From Actinomycetes bacterium (GTDB lineage: Bacteria; Actinomycetota; Acidimicrobiia; Acidimicrobiales; JABEUL01), in NCBI GenBank assembly GCA_021852345.1, contig JAJZNL010000032.1:1-64000 (forward strand): a stretch of DNA of 64,000 nt, written 5' to 3'. Below, one piece after another: positions 28,272 to 38,718 of this stretch. Made by a program: the position numbers and the translations under genes. The notes below the pieces were generated by a model, which worked only from the letters and a program-made list of their open reading frames with translations, was not told the DNA's origin and did not search any database. Each line of letters begins with the position of its first letter. Position 1 is the first letter of the stretch.

Positions 28272-29673
28272 CGTGCAACCCCCTTCCGGTAAGTGCGATT
28301 ACCGTCTCGCCAAAACTCTCTGAAATAGTAGGGTGGGGCTGAATCAGCTTAACGATGTCCGAAACTTGAGCACCCCAATTAACGGCAAAATAACCCGCAC
28401 CGAGCTGTTCGGTTACCCATGGTCCGACCATGTGGACACCTATCACCTCTCCGGCCGTACCATCGTCATGTTTTTTAGCAATAACTTTAACAAGTCCGTC
28501 AGGTTCGTTGATAATTTTCGCTCGCGAGTTACCCGCATAGGGGTCTTTTTTGACAACTATTTCTATGCCCGCTTCTTTCGCTGAAGATTCACTGTGTCCG
28601 ACAAAAGCAACTTCCGGGTGACTATAGATACACCAAGGCACCTTAGAATAGTCGATCGGCACTGGATTTTCTCCTAAGATTTTTGCAACGGCGACCAACG
28701 CCTCCGAAAAACCGATATGAGCTAATTGGGGCGTGTTGACCACGTCACCAATCGCATAAAAATTCTGTCTTGAAGTCTGCATAAATGGATCAACCTTTAT
28801 ATACCCCTTTTGGTCGATTTCAATTCCAGATGACGGATCTATAACTTCGTTAGTGTTAGGGGAACGCCCTACGGATAACACAACAATATCGGAATCTACG
28901 GCCGTGCCGTCGGCAAGTTTTACCGTAACTGAGCTTTTTTTCACTTCATGATCTACAATTGTTACACCCGTTAAAGTTGTAATTCCTTTTTTCTTAAAAG
29001 AGCGAGCCAATGCAGAAACCACATCTGCGTCACAACCCATTAATAGGTTCGGTAGCGCTTCTAAAATCGTAACTTGTGAACCAAGATCTGAAAATAAAGA
29101 CGCAAATTCGCAACCAATAGCGCCTCCACCTATCACGGTAACCGAATTTGGAACTTTAGCGTATTCAAGCACCTCGTCTGACGTCATAATTTTATTTTTG
29201 TCGATTTCAAATCCCGGTAAAGTCTTCGGTGAGGATCCCATCGCTAATATCGTAGATCTGCCCGAATACTTAGCCGTCCCACCGTCATCGCCAGTTACGG
29301 TAACGGTTCCGTCGGCGTTGATATAGCCGCTTCCCTGTATGATTTCGATTTTTCGACTTTTTAAGAGTCCGTTGAGCCCCTTATACAGTTGGTCAACAAT
29401 CTCTGTTTTTCTCTTGTGGGACCTAGAATAATCAAATTTAACCGTACCTGTTTCGATTCCAAAATCCGCTAATTCTGATAATTTTTTATAATGTGCGGAG
29501 GTCTCCAACAATTCTTTGGCGGGAATACAGCCGCGATGCAAGCAAGTTCCGCCCACCTTTTCTCGTTCAACTAACCCTACCTTTAAATTGGCCGCTGCGG
29601 CATTTAATGCCGCCGCATATCCACCTGGACCTCCACCTACTATCAATAAATCAAATTCTTTATTATCACTCAT
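28264..29673 (-). CDS. lpdA: dihydrolipoyl dehydrogenase
   Basis: 469 aa; IVGGGPGGYAAALNAA, GGTCLHRGCIPAKELL, VIGGGAIGCEFASLFSDLGSQVTILE, HPTISE. Confidence 0.96.
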   Translation of the reverse strand: MSDNKEFDLLIVGGGPGGYAAALNAAAANLKVGLVEREKVGGTCLHRGCIPAKELLETSAHYKKLSELADFGIETGTVKFDYSRSHKRKTEIVDQLYKGLNGLLKSRKIEIIQGSGYINADGTVTVTGDDGGTAKYSGRSTILAMGSSPKTLPGFEIDKNKIMTSDEVLEYAKVPNSVTVIGGGAIGCEFASLFSDLGSQVTILEALPNLLMGCDADVVSALARSFKKKGITTLTGVTIVDHEVKKSSVTVKLADGTAVDSDIVVLSVGRSPNTNEVIDPSSGIEIDQKGYIKVDPFMQTSRQNFYAIGDVVNTPQLAHIGFSEALVAVAKILGENPVPIDYSKVPWCIYSHPEVAFVGHSESSAKEAGIEIVVKKDPYAGNSRAKIINEPDGLVKVIAKKHDDGTAGEVIGVHMVGPWVTEQLGAGYFAVNWGAQVSDIVKLIQPHPTISESFGETVIALTGRGLHVG

Positions 29674-29918
29674 TTAAATAGCTACCTCGTTTAAATATCA
29701 TCTATAATAATCCTACTAAGCATAGCAAGTCCGATATGCAAAAACTTTAGCTGCGGCTTCTCACTGCCCCACCATATATAAGTATGTCAGTTTTTAGATC
29801 AAAAACATGAAGAAGGCGGGTGTTTAATGTGATAATTTTGGAATATAATAACTACGACCAAATCATCGTTATTTAACCTGTTCGAATTTGTTTTATTTTA
29901 ATTTTCACTAAGGCAACC

Positions 29919-31139
29919 TTGTCAAAATCATCTCAACGGATTGTTATAATTCTTTCCGTTTCAATATTCGTACAATTTTTAGGGGCTATGGCGATATCAC
30001 CGATATTGCCGATTTTTCTTAAACACACTTCCCAAAAAGAGTATTCTATCGGATTAATAATAGGTCTATTTTTTGCATTTAATCTACTTGCCCAATACCC
30101 TACCGGTAAATATGTTGATAAACACAGCCCTATCATAACTATTGTTGCTGGATTGACGACATTCGTAATCGGTTCGATCTTTATGGGATTGGCCAATAAC
30201 TTTGTAAGTCTTATTGTCTTTAGGTCAATTCAGGGTGCTGGTTCAGGTGCATTTATGGTTTCCACTAATTCATTAGTTGCAAAAACCTCGACAAATGACG
30301 AAAAGACCAAGGCGTTTGCGTATATCTTTGGAGCACAAATGTCAGGTACAACCATCGGCGCTCTTTTGGGTAGCACATTTGGACTTACACACCTTAGGCA
30401 AACGTTTTTTTTAGCGGCGGGTCTGTCCTTAATATCTTTAATTTTTACATTATTTAATTTAAAACTTATTAAAGATTCTCATATTCAATCCGAATCTAAA
30501 GCCAATTTAGTCTTAAAGGATACGGATCAATCTTTAATAAATCCAACTTCAAAAAGACATAGCATACTATTTAGAAACCCGGCGGTTTACGGTGCGATAT
30601 GCTGGGCAATAGCAAGTGGTTCGATATCAGGGGTCTATGAAACTCTCTGGAGCCCATACTTTATTTCCAGGGGGGGAAGCGGGTTAATGCTCGGGCTATC
30701 CTGGTTTTGTTTTGGAGCACCCTATATCCTATTTTCATGGAAAATTGACAAAATATTTAAGCATTTAAAACTTACCTCTCTCGCTTTAACTCAACCAATA
30801 TTTGGTGGAATCTTTATCTTTGTTTATGCAATCTTAAAGAATGTAGATATAATTGTTATATTCTGCGCAGTTGAAGCGATACTGATTCTTCCTGGCTCTC
30901 CGGCCATTCAAACCATTCTTACCCGGTCAATACGCTTTCATGATCAAGGTCGCGCTCAAGGATTGATCCTATCTTTTCAAATTGCCACGCAAGCCATATT
31001 TGCTTTTGCCTCGGGTTTACTAGCCTCTAAAAGTATCTATTTAAGTTTTTACGTAGGGGGTATTTTTTCGGTATTGCTAGCCGTCCCCATGGCAATTTAC
31101 ATAAAGTCTGCCGTAAAAACCGATAGTTCTCATCCGTAG
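29919..31139 (+). CDS. MFS transporter (TTG start)
   Basis: 406 aa, about 12 hydrophobic segments; GKYVDKHSP loop motif; RSIQGAGSGA. Confidence 0.88.
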   Translation: MSKSSQRIVIILSVSIFVQFLGAMAISPILPIFLKHTSQKEYSIGLIIGLFFAFNLLAQYPTGKYVDKHSPIITIVAGLTTFVIGSIFMGLANNFVSLIVFRSIQGAGSGAFMVSTNSLVAKTSTNDEKTKAFAYIFGAQMSGTTIGALLGSTFGLTHLRQTFFLAAGLSLISLIFTLFNLKLIKDSHIQSESKANLVLKDTDQSLINPTSKRHSILFRNPAVYGAICWAIASGSISGVYETLWSPYFISRGGSGLMLGLSWFCFGAPYILFSWKIDKIFKHLKLTSLALTQPIFGGIFIFVYAILKNVDIIVIFCAVEAILILPGSPAIQTILTRSIRFHDQGRAQGLILSFQIATQAIFAFASGLLASKSIYLSFYVGGIFSVLLAVPMAIYIKSAVKTDSSHP

Positions 31140-33094
31140 CTGACACTATAAACTTTTACCGGGTTGCCCCCTGAAGTATAGACTCGTACTTCTATTAAAT
31201 CACCCTTAGGTCCGCTAGCCGGCTTTGCCACAAATATAAATTTTCCTGTATTTGCAACAGACAAACGAGTTACATTACTATTAGGTACAGTACCTTCAAG
31301 GTTGAAGGTTTGCCTTACGCCGTTAAAATCGGGCTGCAATCGATCCAAAAGGGTATTTGTAGAATCGTCCCACAACTCAACATCAACACCTGAAAATGAC
31401 GACAGCTTAACCTGAGCGGTTACCGATCTGCCTGGCATAACTCTGTCATACGCACCGTAAGTTACATATCCACTCTGAGTTCCCCCAGCGTACATGTACG
31501 AATTCTGCGAATCGAAACCCACGTATGGAATACCGACATTAGTTGGTAGAAACGATGCTGCTGTCAAGTTTTGGTTCTTAAAACATACTCGTTTTTGAGA
31601 GTCGTTTACTTTTAATAGCCAGATATTATTCGCATTGGATACAATATCTGCCCCCAATTGGAATATGGCTTCAGACAAAACCGATGCAGTCTGAGACGAT
31701 GTAAGAGTTTCAATTCCTTGATTTTGCGATACGACGAACCAGACGACGGCAGTTTTGAGGGGAACACATCCCAAACTTCTCAAGGGATACACATATTTTC
31801 GAGTGGCAAACCTACCTACAATTCCTTGCGATGCAATTACTTCGTCATTTGAAGGTACCTCTGCAAGGACTGAATTCAAGGTAGCAGATGATGCCGAACT
31901 TACCTTTTCCCAATTATTTTGTACTTGAGGAATCCAAATAACTGCCCAACCTATTGATGTTAAAAGCAGGGCAAAAACAGTAAGAACCGATACGATGCCC
32001 ACTGTTTTTGTTTTAAATTTAGCAAGAATTTTATAAGATCTGCCGTTAATCAACTTGACAACAGTATCTACAAAACCTACCACCATAAAAAACCCAATTG
32101 GCATACCCTGAAACCCGGGAAATGAAAATACACCGTGTCTGTAATTGTTGGTCATATTTACGAATAGAATAACCAATGTAACACCCAGTCCCCAAGGCGA
32201 AATAATTCCTATCAAACCTGGTGCGCTTACGTATGCCCAGATGTCTTTCCATCTTTGCGCAATTTTAGAAATAAGTCGATTTAAATGCTCAAAAGCACCG
32301 ATTAGCACACTAAACGTGGATACATTAGCTCCAGATGAAGACAAATAACCATAACCTTCCGAAAGAGTGTTAGACTGATCGGCCCCAAAAAACCCCAGAA
32401 TTAGATACCAAATGAATCCCGTGAGCAATAATTTGAGCCCCCTGATTCGTCTATCGCCTGCAAATACAACCGAGATGGCCAAACCTACTAACCAAATGGC
32501 GGCAACCTGTCCGCAAAGTAAAGTCAACCCAACGGTTACAATGTATTTTTTATCATTACGATAGAGATATCGCCCGCTCATTACTAAAAATAAAGTTGCT
32601 AAAGGTTCAATATGAAAATCAGCACCAAGTGCCCAGTAATTCCAAGGATTAACTAGCAATATAACAACCGCTATAAAAAATAAGATGTTTTTATTTCTGA
32701 TATTCGTACGATTATTTTCAGTAGCTTCACTAAGATTTTGATGATCAAAAATAATCTCATATATCCAGAGTAATGTGAATGCTTCAGTTGCTATCAATGC
32801 GACATCTTGTAATTCCAATAAAAACAACGGTGATCTAAATATCAAACCAAACAAACCAAGCAGCCACATGATCAGCTCACCGTGATTTCCAAAAAAAGGA
32901 GCGTTGATGGTGGTTGAATAAGGCCAAAGATTTCCTTTTGATATTAGCCACCACGGCTGAATATATAAAGAACTATCCCAAGAGAGCGAATCGTGATTAA
33001 AAATCCCAACACTATATACAATCAAGTAAGTTAATTGTCCCAGCAATACTATTACTAGCAAGCCTCTTAGAATATTTCTAAATTTTGAAGTCAT
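31130..33094 (-). CDS. multi-pass membrane protein, DUF2079-like
   Basis: 654 aa, many TM segments; DSSLYIQPWWLISKGNLWPYSTTINAPFFGNHGELIMWL; C-terminal beta-rich extracytoplasmic domain. Confidence 0.7.
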   Translation of the reverse strand: MTSKFRNILRGLLVIVLLGQLTYLIVYSVGIFNHDSLSWDSSLYIQPWWLISKGNLWPYSTTINAPFFGNHGELIMWLLGLFGLIFRSPLFLLELQDVALIATEAFTLLWIYEIIFDHQNLSEATENNRTNIRNKNILFFIAVVILLVNPWNYWALGADFHIEPLATLFLVMSGRYLYRNDKKYIVTVGLTLLCGQVAAIWLVGLAISVVFAGDRRIRGLKLLLTGFIWYLILGFFGADQSNTLSEGYGYLSSSGANVSTFSVLIGAFEHLNRLISKIAQRWKDIWAYVSAPGLIGIISPWGLGVTLVILFVNMTNNYRHGVFSFPGFQGMPIGFFMVVGFVDTVVKLINGRSYKILAKFKTKTVGIVSVLTVFALLLTSIGWAVIWIPQVQNNWEKVSSASSATLNSVLAEVPSNDEVIASQGIVGRFATRKYVYPLRSLGCVPLKTAVVWFVVSQNQGIETLTSSQTASVLSEAIFQLGADIVSNANNIWLLKVNDSQKRVCFKNQNLTAASFLPTNVGIPYVGFDSQNSYMYAGGTQSGYVTYGAYDRVMPGRSVTAQVKLSSFSGVDVELWDDSTNTLLDRLQPDFNGVRQTFNLEGTVPNSNVTRLSVANTGKFIFVAKPASGPKGDLIEVRVYTSGGNPVKVYSVSYG

Positions 33095-33164
33095 GACTAT
33101 TAAATTGGATCATTCAAAGTCAAATTTGTTAAATTATATTCATAATTTAGAGGGGTATCAACAT

Positions 33165-33932
33165 CTACAAAGTTCCGTCAAACTCTTCGTTGTCTTCAAG
33201 ATATTCATAGCGTTTAATATTGCTCTTATGAAGCCGAAACTGGATAGCGGTATTCAAAACGCCAAACCCGTATTTAACACTTCGCCTAAAGTTAATTGAA
33301 GACGAACCTTCATCGTATCTTGTGGGACATGATATTTCGCCAACAGCAAAATTGCCGCAAACGATTTGTGCAATCATTTGATTATCAAATACAAAATCGT
33401 CGGACAAAAGATCCAATCTTAAACTTTTTAGCAATTTACTGGAAAAGGCCCTGTAACCAGAATGATATTCCGACAGCTTATAACCTATCAATAGATTTTC
33501 AAAAGCTGTAAGGAACCTATTTGCAAAATACTTCCATACTGGCATACCGCCTTGTTTTACTGCGCCAGGACCTATGATTCTCGAAGCTAGCACAAAGTCA
33601 TAAACGCCATAGGCAATCATGGAAGACATTGCTGTAGCCAATAGTGGCGTATATTGATAATCAGGATGCAACATAATTACAATATCAGCGTCAAATTCCA
33701 AAGCAGTTTTATAGCACGTCTTCTGATTAGCGCCATAACCTTTATTCCTATCGTGTTCGACAACAACAATTCCCAGATCTCTCGCTATCTGAACCGTATC
33801 ATCTGAAGAGCAATCATCAACTAATATCACGACGTCTACAACATTGTGATCAATTTCATCATATGTAATTTTTAGTGTAGAACCTGCGTTATATGCAGGC
33901 AACACCACAGCTATTTTTTTTCCGTTAAGCAT
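33165..33932 (-). CDS. glycosyltransferase family 2
   Basis: 255 aa; VVLPAYNAGSTLKITYDEI, VILVDDCSSDDT, DIVIMLHPDYQYTP. Confidence 0.92.
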   Translation of the reverse strand: MLNGKKIAVVLPAYNAGSTLKITYDEIDHNVVDVVILVDDCSSDDTVQIARDLGIVVVEHDRNKGYGANQKTCYKTALEFDADIVIMLHPDYQYTPLLATAMSSMIAYGVYDFVLASRIIGPGAVKQGGMPVWKYFANRFLTAFENLLIGYKLSEYHSGYRAFSSKLLKSLRLDLLSDDFVFDNQMIAQIVCGNFAVGEISCPTRYDEGSSSINFRRSVKYGFGVLNTAIQFRLHKSNIKRYEYLEDNEEFDGTL

Positions 33933-33972
33933 AACAATTAATACTAAATTCTACCATGTGATCAAACAATTT

Positions 33973-36039
33973 TCAACTCTGTTTGAACCTGACAGTCAAT
34001 ATTTCAGAATAACCGTAGGGATATAATTTAGTGGTGTTCACTAAGTCAGCTTCAAAATAGACAGGATCCCTAAATACTGTCTTTCCGACAATATAAAACT
34101 CAACCTGCCCGCTGCTATTGGTAATTCCATGAACTGGACTTGTTCCTAAATATTTAGTATATTCATTGTCCGAATTCGAATAAATTACGGCATACCCAGG
34201 CAACAAGCCCTGTTGACCATATACAATTTGTGAAAAATAGATTTTAATACCCGACAGATGTACCGGTTGATTAAACTGATTAACCAATTGTGCCTCAACA
34301 GGAATGACCTTTCCTAAAGGCTCAAGTTTATTTATGGCATCTGGATAGATTTTAATGTGATATTGCTGCGCAATAAATACACTGCTCGTAGACACCGATC
34401 CAGGATTGGAGGTATATGCCACTAATTGAAAACCACCCGTAATGGGGGGCATGGCATAAAAATTCGGTGCATCTAAAATCACAGTTACCGTCTGATGGGG
34501 GGCAACCGTTGTAATATTGTTTGAAACATTCCAGAAGGCTGTAACTGTACCATATTCTTGAATAGAAAAATATGGTCTTAAAGTTTTATTAGTTTCATTA
34601 GTTATTATTGCTGTTACTTGATCGACAGTTTGAACCTCACCGGTTGTATGAATTGACACTATGTTTATTTGAAATGGCGAGTTAAAGATAATACCTATCC
34701 CAAAAAATGCCACCATGACCACAAGCATTCCTACAAAGTAACGAACAATAGTTGCCTTAGACAAACCGATATTACTTCGTTTCACACTAATAACGGATAT
34801 CAAAAGAGCAGGCAAGAGAGTTACGAAGTAGGATCCAAACGAACGAGTAGCGAAAAAGAAAACATATGCCGGTAAAAAAAAGGCCAGTTGCTTCAAATAT
34901 CGATAACCGATAGCATACCCAAGGACTATCATAATAACTGTCAACAATTCAATGACCGTATAAATCGTCAGCGAACCGCCACCCAAGCCAAGGTAGAGCG
35001 AAAACCCAATAATGCCTTGGCCCGCCGGTACAGCACTGGCCAATACAGGTTGCAAAATACCGTCGAACCATTGAATCGGAGCATCTATGATAAACGGTAG
35101 ATTCGGGATAATAAAAGCGACGACCGCAATAGTAAGGTATTTTAGGGCTTTTTTTCTCTGCATCTTATGTGATGAAAAGACCTCACGATCTTCCAGGAAA
35201 AGAGCTAAGCAAATCAACGGTAATACGAGCCAAATATTCTGTTTAATGGCCATAGCTAGCCCTAAGCAAACTGGCGACAGATATCGCCTAACGAATGAAA
35301 GATCCTCGCTACCAAATCGATCCCACTGATAGGCTGCTAAAATAGCAAAAGGCACAAATAGGGCATCGGTTACTCCGCCTACGGCATATCCTATGTACAC
35401 ACTAAAACTACCGACAATGACAGATAAGGCCTTGAATTCTCTAGGCAATAACCTGTACATCAATATAATAGAAACGGCCCATGCGATTAAATTTACGACA
35501 ACTGCCCCCTGCTGATCTATCCCTACCCACTCTAATGGCACGTAAAATAGAAACGACAAAGCAGGATATGAAAGCTTCGAAACCACGCCTCCGTTCAATA
35601 AAAAAGTGTAGCTGTTGGGGCTAACGTCATAACGCCTAAATGAAGGAAGCATTGAAGTCAAATAGGGATTGTGCCAATGAGCAGCGAGTACCCCTGCATA
35701 CTGATCAAATGCGAGTTCGTCAGTGCCATAACCAGGAATTTGATACACCTGTAAATATGCCCAAACTCCCAATAAAATTATACTCGCCGCTAAAGCTGAA
35801 ATTCCCGCCCATCGCAATTCAATACTCCTATGTGACTCCGAGAGAATTGCAATAAAGATAATAAACAGACCTAGCCCAATCGCGAGGACACAAAACAAAG
35901 TGACCCAACTCAACGAAGTTACATAGTCGGCGATACGCAATCCCCATAAAATAACCACAAAACCAACTGTCGCCCACAATAAGCGAGCGACAGTTGGTTT
36001 ACTATCTAAGACTATATTTGTTTGATCCGAAACAGTCAA
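33973..36039 (-). CDS. large multi-pass membrane protein (possible glycosyltransferase-like) with C-terminal extracytoplasmic domain
   Basis: 688 aa; many TM segments, then beta-rich tail with an Ig-like VHGITNSSGQVEFYIVGKT segment. Confidence 0.6.
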   Translation of the reverse strand: MTVSDQTNIVLDSKPTVARLLWATVGFVVILWGLRIADYVTSLSWVTLFCVLAIGLGLFIIFIAILSESHRSIELRWAGISALAASIILLGVWAYLQVYQIPGYGTDELAFDQYAGVLAAHWHNPYLTSMLPSFRRYDVSPNSYTFLLNGGVVSKLSYPALSFLFYVPLEWVGIDQQGAVVVNLIAWAVSIILMYRLLPREFKALSVIVGSFSVYIGYAVGGVTDALFVPFAILAAYQWDRFGSEDLSFVRRYLSPVCLGLAMAIKQNIWLVLPLICLALFLEDREVFSSHKMQRKKALKYLTIAVVAFIIPNLPFIIDAPIQWFDGILQPVLASAVPAGQGIIGFSLYLGLGGGSLTIYTVIELLTVIMIVLGYAIGYRYLKQLAFFLPAYVFFFATRSFGSYFVTLLPALLISVISVKRSNIGLSKATIVRYFVGMLVVMVAFFGIGIIFNSPFQINIVSIHTTGEVQTVDQVTAIITNETNKTLRPYFSIQEYGTVTAFWNVSNNITTVAPHQTVTVILDAPNFYAMPPITGGFQLVAYTSNPGSVSTSSVFIAQQYHIKIYPDAINKLEPLGKVIPVEAQLVNQFNQPVHLSGIKIYFSQIVYGQQGLLPGYAVIYSNSDNEYTKYLGTSPVHGITNSSGQVEFYIVGKTVFRDPVYFEADLVNTTKLYPYGYSEILTVRFKQS

Positions 36040-36969
36040 TTACGAAAGGCTAAATTCCTGAACATTACCATAGGCGCCACTCCCTACAGCGTCCCACAAT
36101 GAATTGCCACTCACCGACAGGTTAATCTGTACAGTTGCTAATGGTGCAGGTAACACTTTAGTAACTTGTTGACCGGCAATATTTACGACTGAAACATTGC
36201 AACTACCTGGTGGACATTTTAATACAAACAATGTTTGCGAATCCGGACTAATAATCATCGAAAGCGCTGCAGAACCTACGCTAAAACTGTTAATCTGACC
36301 AACGCCACTAGCAGGCAATTCGTCTACTTTACCATTTGCCTCTAATACGAAAATATCGGCACCATTAGTTGAAGATACCACCGAGATTGCATCACTAACT
36401 AATGGAATAGTCGTTCCTACAATGTGATAAGTATCTAATGCAATCTTCTGAAGAGAAACAGCCGTTCCACTATTTTCTACAACGAAAGCCAACGAACCGT
36501 CAGCACTAACCGATAACGACTGCACCGCATCAGAAACCGGAACTGTACCCAATAACGTACCGTTAGAACCGTTCCTTATTTCAACCGCTCCACCAGAAGG
36601 AGTTGACAAACCAACAAGAAGCACCTGGTTTGAAGTTTCAGCAACAGCCACTGCTGATGAACTTTCAGGAATAGGAGTTCCAATGGCGCCAGTAGCTAAA
36701 TTCATCTGTACCAAGGTTTTGTCTGTGTGACCTCCCGCTAATAACCATTGGGTATGATTAGACATAACTGCGGTAGCACCATTAATCTCTTTTGGACCGG
36801 CGTAGCTTTTAATAGGTTTAACTGTGGAGGAACCAGCTGAAGAAACACCTCCGCCAGAGACATTACTGCCTGGACTAGAAGTAGAACATGCTGCAAGTAT
36901 CATTGCCACGCCTATGAACAACGCAAATGACACAAATTTATTTATTCTTTTCATTGATAATTTCTCCAT
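36040..36969 (-). CDS. lipoprotein with beta-propeller-like repeats
   Basis: 309 aa; signal peptide with lipobox LAAC (ALFIGVAMILAACSTSS); repeating beta-propeller-like segments. Confidence 0.75.
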   Translation of the reverse strand: MEKLSMKRINKFVSFALFIGVAMILAACSTSSPGSNVSGGGVSSAGSSTVKPIKSYAGPKEINGATAVMSNHTQWLLAGGHTDKTLVQMNLATGAIGTPIPESSSAVAVAETSNQVLLVGLSTPSGGAVEIRNGSNGTLLGTVPVSDAVQSLSVSADGSLAFVVENSGTAVSLQKIALDTYHIVGTTIPLVSDAISVVSSTNGADIFVLEANGKVDELPASGVGQINSFSVGSAALSMIISPDSQTLFVLKCPPGSCNVSVVNIAGQQVTKVLPAPLATVQINLSVSGNSLWDAVGSGAYGNVQEFSLS

Positions 36970-37098
36970 AATTAATTAACTCAAATCGTAACTCTTACAT
37001 GGGTCTACGATAGACAAAAACACGCTAATAAAATTCATAGCTCACGCTAAATTATATTATCAATCGGAGCTTACTTAAACTTATTCCTGACATAAACA

Positions 37099-37129
37099 AA
37101 GCTCTATACATTAAATATGCATAGAGCTT
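37099..37129 (-). terminator. putative terminator hairpin downstream of 37162..37923
   Basis: 9-bp inverted repeat AAGCTCTAT...ATAGAGCTT; on the minus strand followed by TGTTTATG (weak U-tract). Confidence 0.5.
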
Positions 37130-37161
37130 GCTCTTGCTAAATTGCTCTAGAACTTAATTCC

Positions 37162-37923
37162 TTATGCTCTCTTTTTCTTAGTTTTATATAACATCACTGC
37201 TCCGAATATCGCAGCTATTCCAATTGCTCCAGCCCCCAATTCCTCTCCAACGAAAGGCTTGCCTGTAGTAGCTGTAGTTGCTCCAGATACAGTACCAGTG
37301 GTAGAAGATGTCGATGTAGTACTCTGAGCCAACAAAGCAAAGTCAGGGTCACTATTTATATTAATGTTAATTCCGCCAGTTATGTTGCCTGGAACTGTAT
37401 TCCAGACGCTCGTAGCCGGATAGTACATTGCTAAAATATTCGCACTTTGAGGCAGGATCATTGAACCACTTGCGGTTAATGTCATTGGAGAACTAAGAAC
37501 AGTCTCATATACAGATGCATTTGTTGTATCCAAAATTTCAACACCGAAGCAAGCGTATGCTGTATATCCGTTTATTCCCGTTACATCAGTTGCAGGATTA
37601 GAACACGTACTCAATATCAACTCATAGTTATCAGGTGTACTACTGGTATTGAAGTCACCTCCCGGCAAGGTTATATTGATCGTGATCGTACCAGCTGCTA
37701 TTGTCAATGTACCTGTTAGGGTTGTAGCCGTTCCATTCTTAAGTATTGGAGTCTCGGAAACAACTTGCGTATAACCGGTCACTGGGTTAGATGGATTCTG
37801 AGTAACACCGTATGTTGGCGTTCCTGCCGCATCTGCACTTCCAATTTGCGACAGTAAAAGCATTAGTGTCATGGCCCCTGCCATCGCGATACCGACTGCC
37901 AATGTTCTGAGTCTGGTTTTCAT
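37162..37923 (-). CDS. secreted protein with C-terminal membrane anchor
   Basis: 253 aa; N-terminal signal peptide; C-terminal Ser/Thr-rich stretch, TM helix and KTKKKRA tail; no LPXTG seen. Confidence 0.75.
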   Translation of the reverse strand: MKTRLRTLAVGIAMAGAMTLMLLLSQIGSADAAGTPTYGVTQNPSNPVTGYTQVVSETPILKNGTATTLTGTLTIAAGTITINITLPGGDFNTSSTPDNYELILSTCSNPATDVTGINGYTAYACFGVEILDTTNASVYETVLSSPMTLTASGSMILPQSANILAMYYPATSVWNTVPGNITGGINININSDPDFALLAQSTTSTSSTTGTVSGATTATTGKPFVGEELGAGAIGIAAIFGAVMLYKTKKKRA

Positions 37924-38630
37924 TACTCCCTCTTTTTCTCTTAAATTAATTAATACCGACTTATACTATTCTTTATAACTATAACACACTTCTACTTGAC
38001 TTACAACATTATCCTTAGAATTTAGGTTATTTTTTTCTGTTTCTACCCTAAGTTTTATTTTGCTAAGTATGTATCTGTTATAGACCTGTATGTCCTCTAT
38101 TAACGCTTTTAGTTCGTTGGTATCATTTTAATACATTTTTTAGTGCTTGTCAAGTAAATTTATGAGTTTTTTATTTTTATTATGAAACTTTTGGTTTTTT
38201 AGCTCTATAAATTTCCGATGGATTCATTGTACCGATTAATAGTTTATTGTTATTTCCGTCTAATTTAATAAGATTAATACCTTTAATGAATTCGCGGAAT
38301 TTTAAGGTTAGCTGCGTTGCATTTTTTTGAGAGACCATGAGACTCTAAGTTCGTCCACATAATCGTTAGCAACTCAAACTAATATATTTTGCGATAAGGC
38401 CGCATTGCCAACAGTAAATTTTAAATCCAATACTCATACAAATAACAAGACTGAAATCGATGGAATCAAACCATTAATATGACGAATATTTGACATAATT
38501 ATTAGAAAATTTAAATAGATATTGATTTCTTGCTAGCTGAGGTTTATGATTTGATCCCAAATTACTTCACTGATTATGCCATTTAAAAACTATTAAAGAC
38601 ATACAAACGCGAAGTTAGGGCGTATTGTGA

Positions 38631-38636
38631 TATAAT
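38631..38636 (+). promoter_or_regulatory. putative -10 element (TATAAT) for 38719..39504
   Basis: TATAAT upstream of the lipoprotein gene; clear -35 not identified. Confidence 0.4.
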
Positions 38637-38718
38637 AAAAATGCTACATTTTAATGTAATTTTAAGGTAGCATCAATTCAAGGGGGGTTCCCCATTACAA
38701 AAAGAAATGTGGTGAAAA

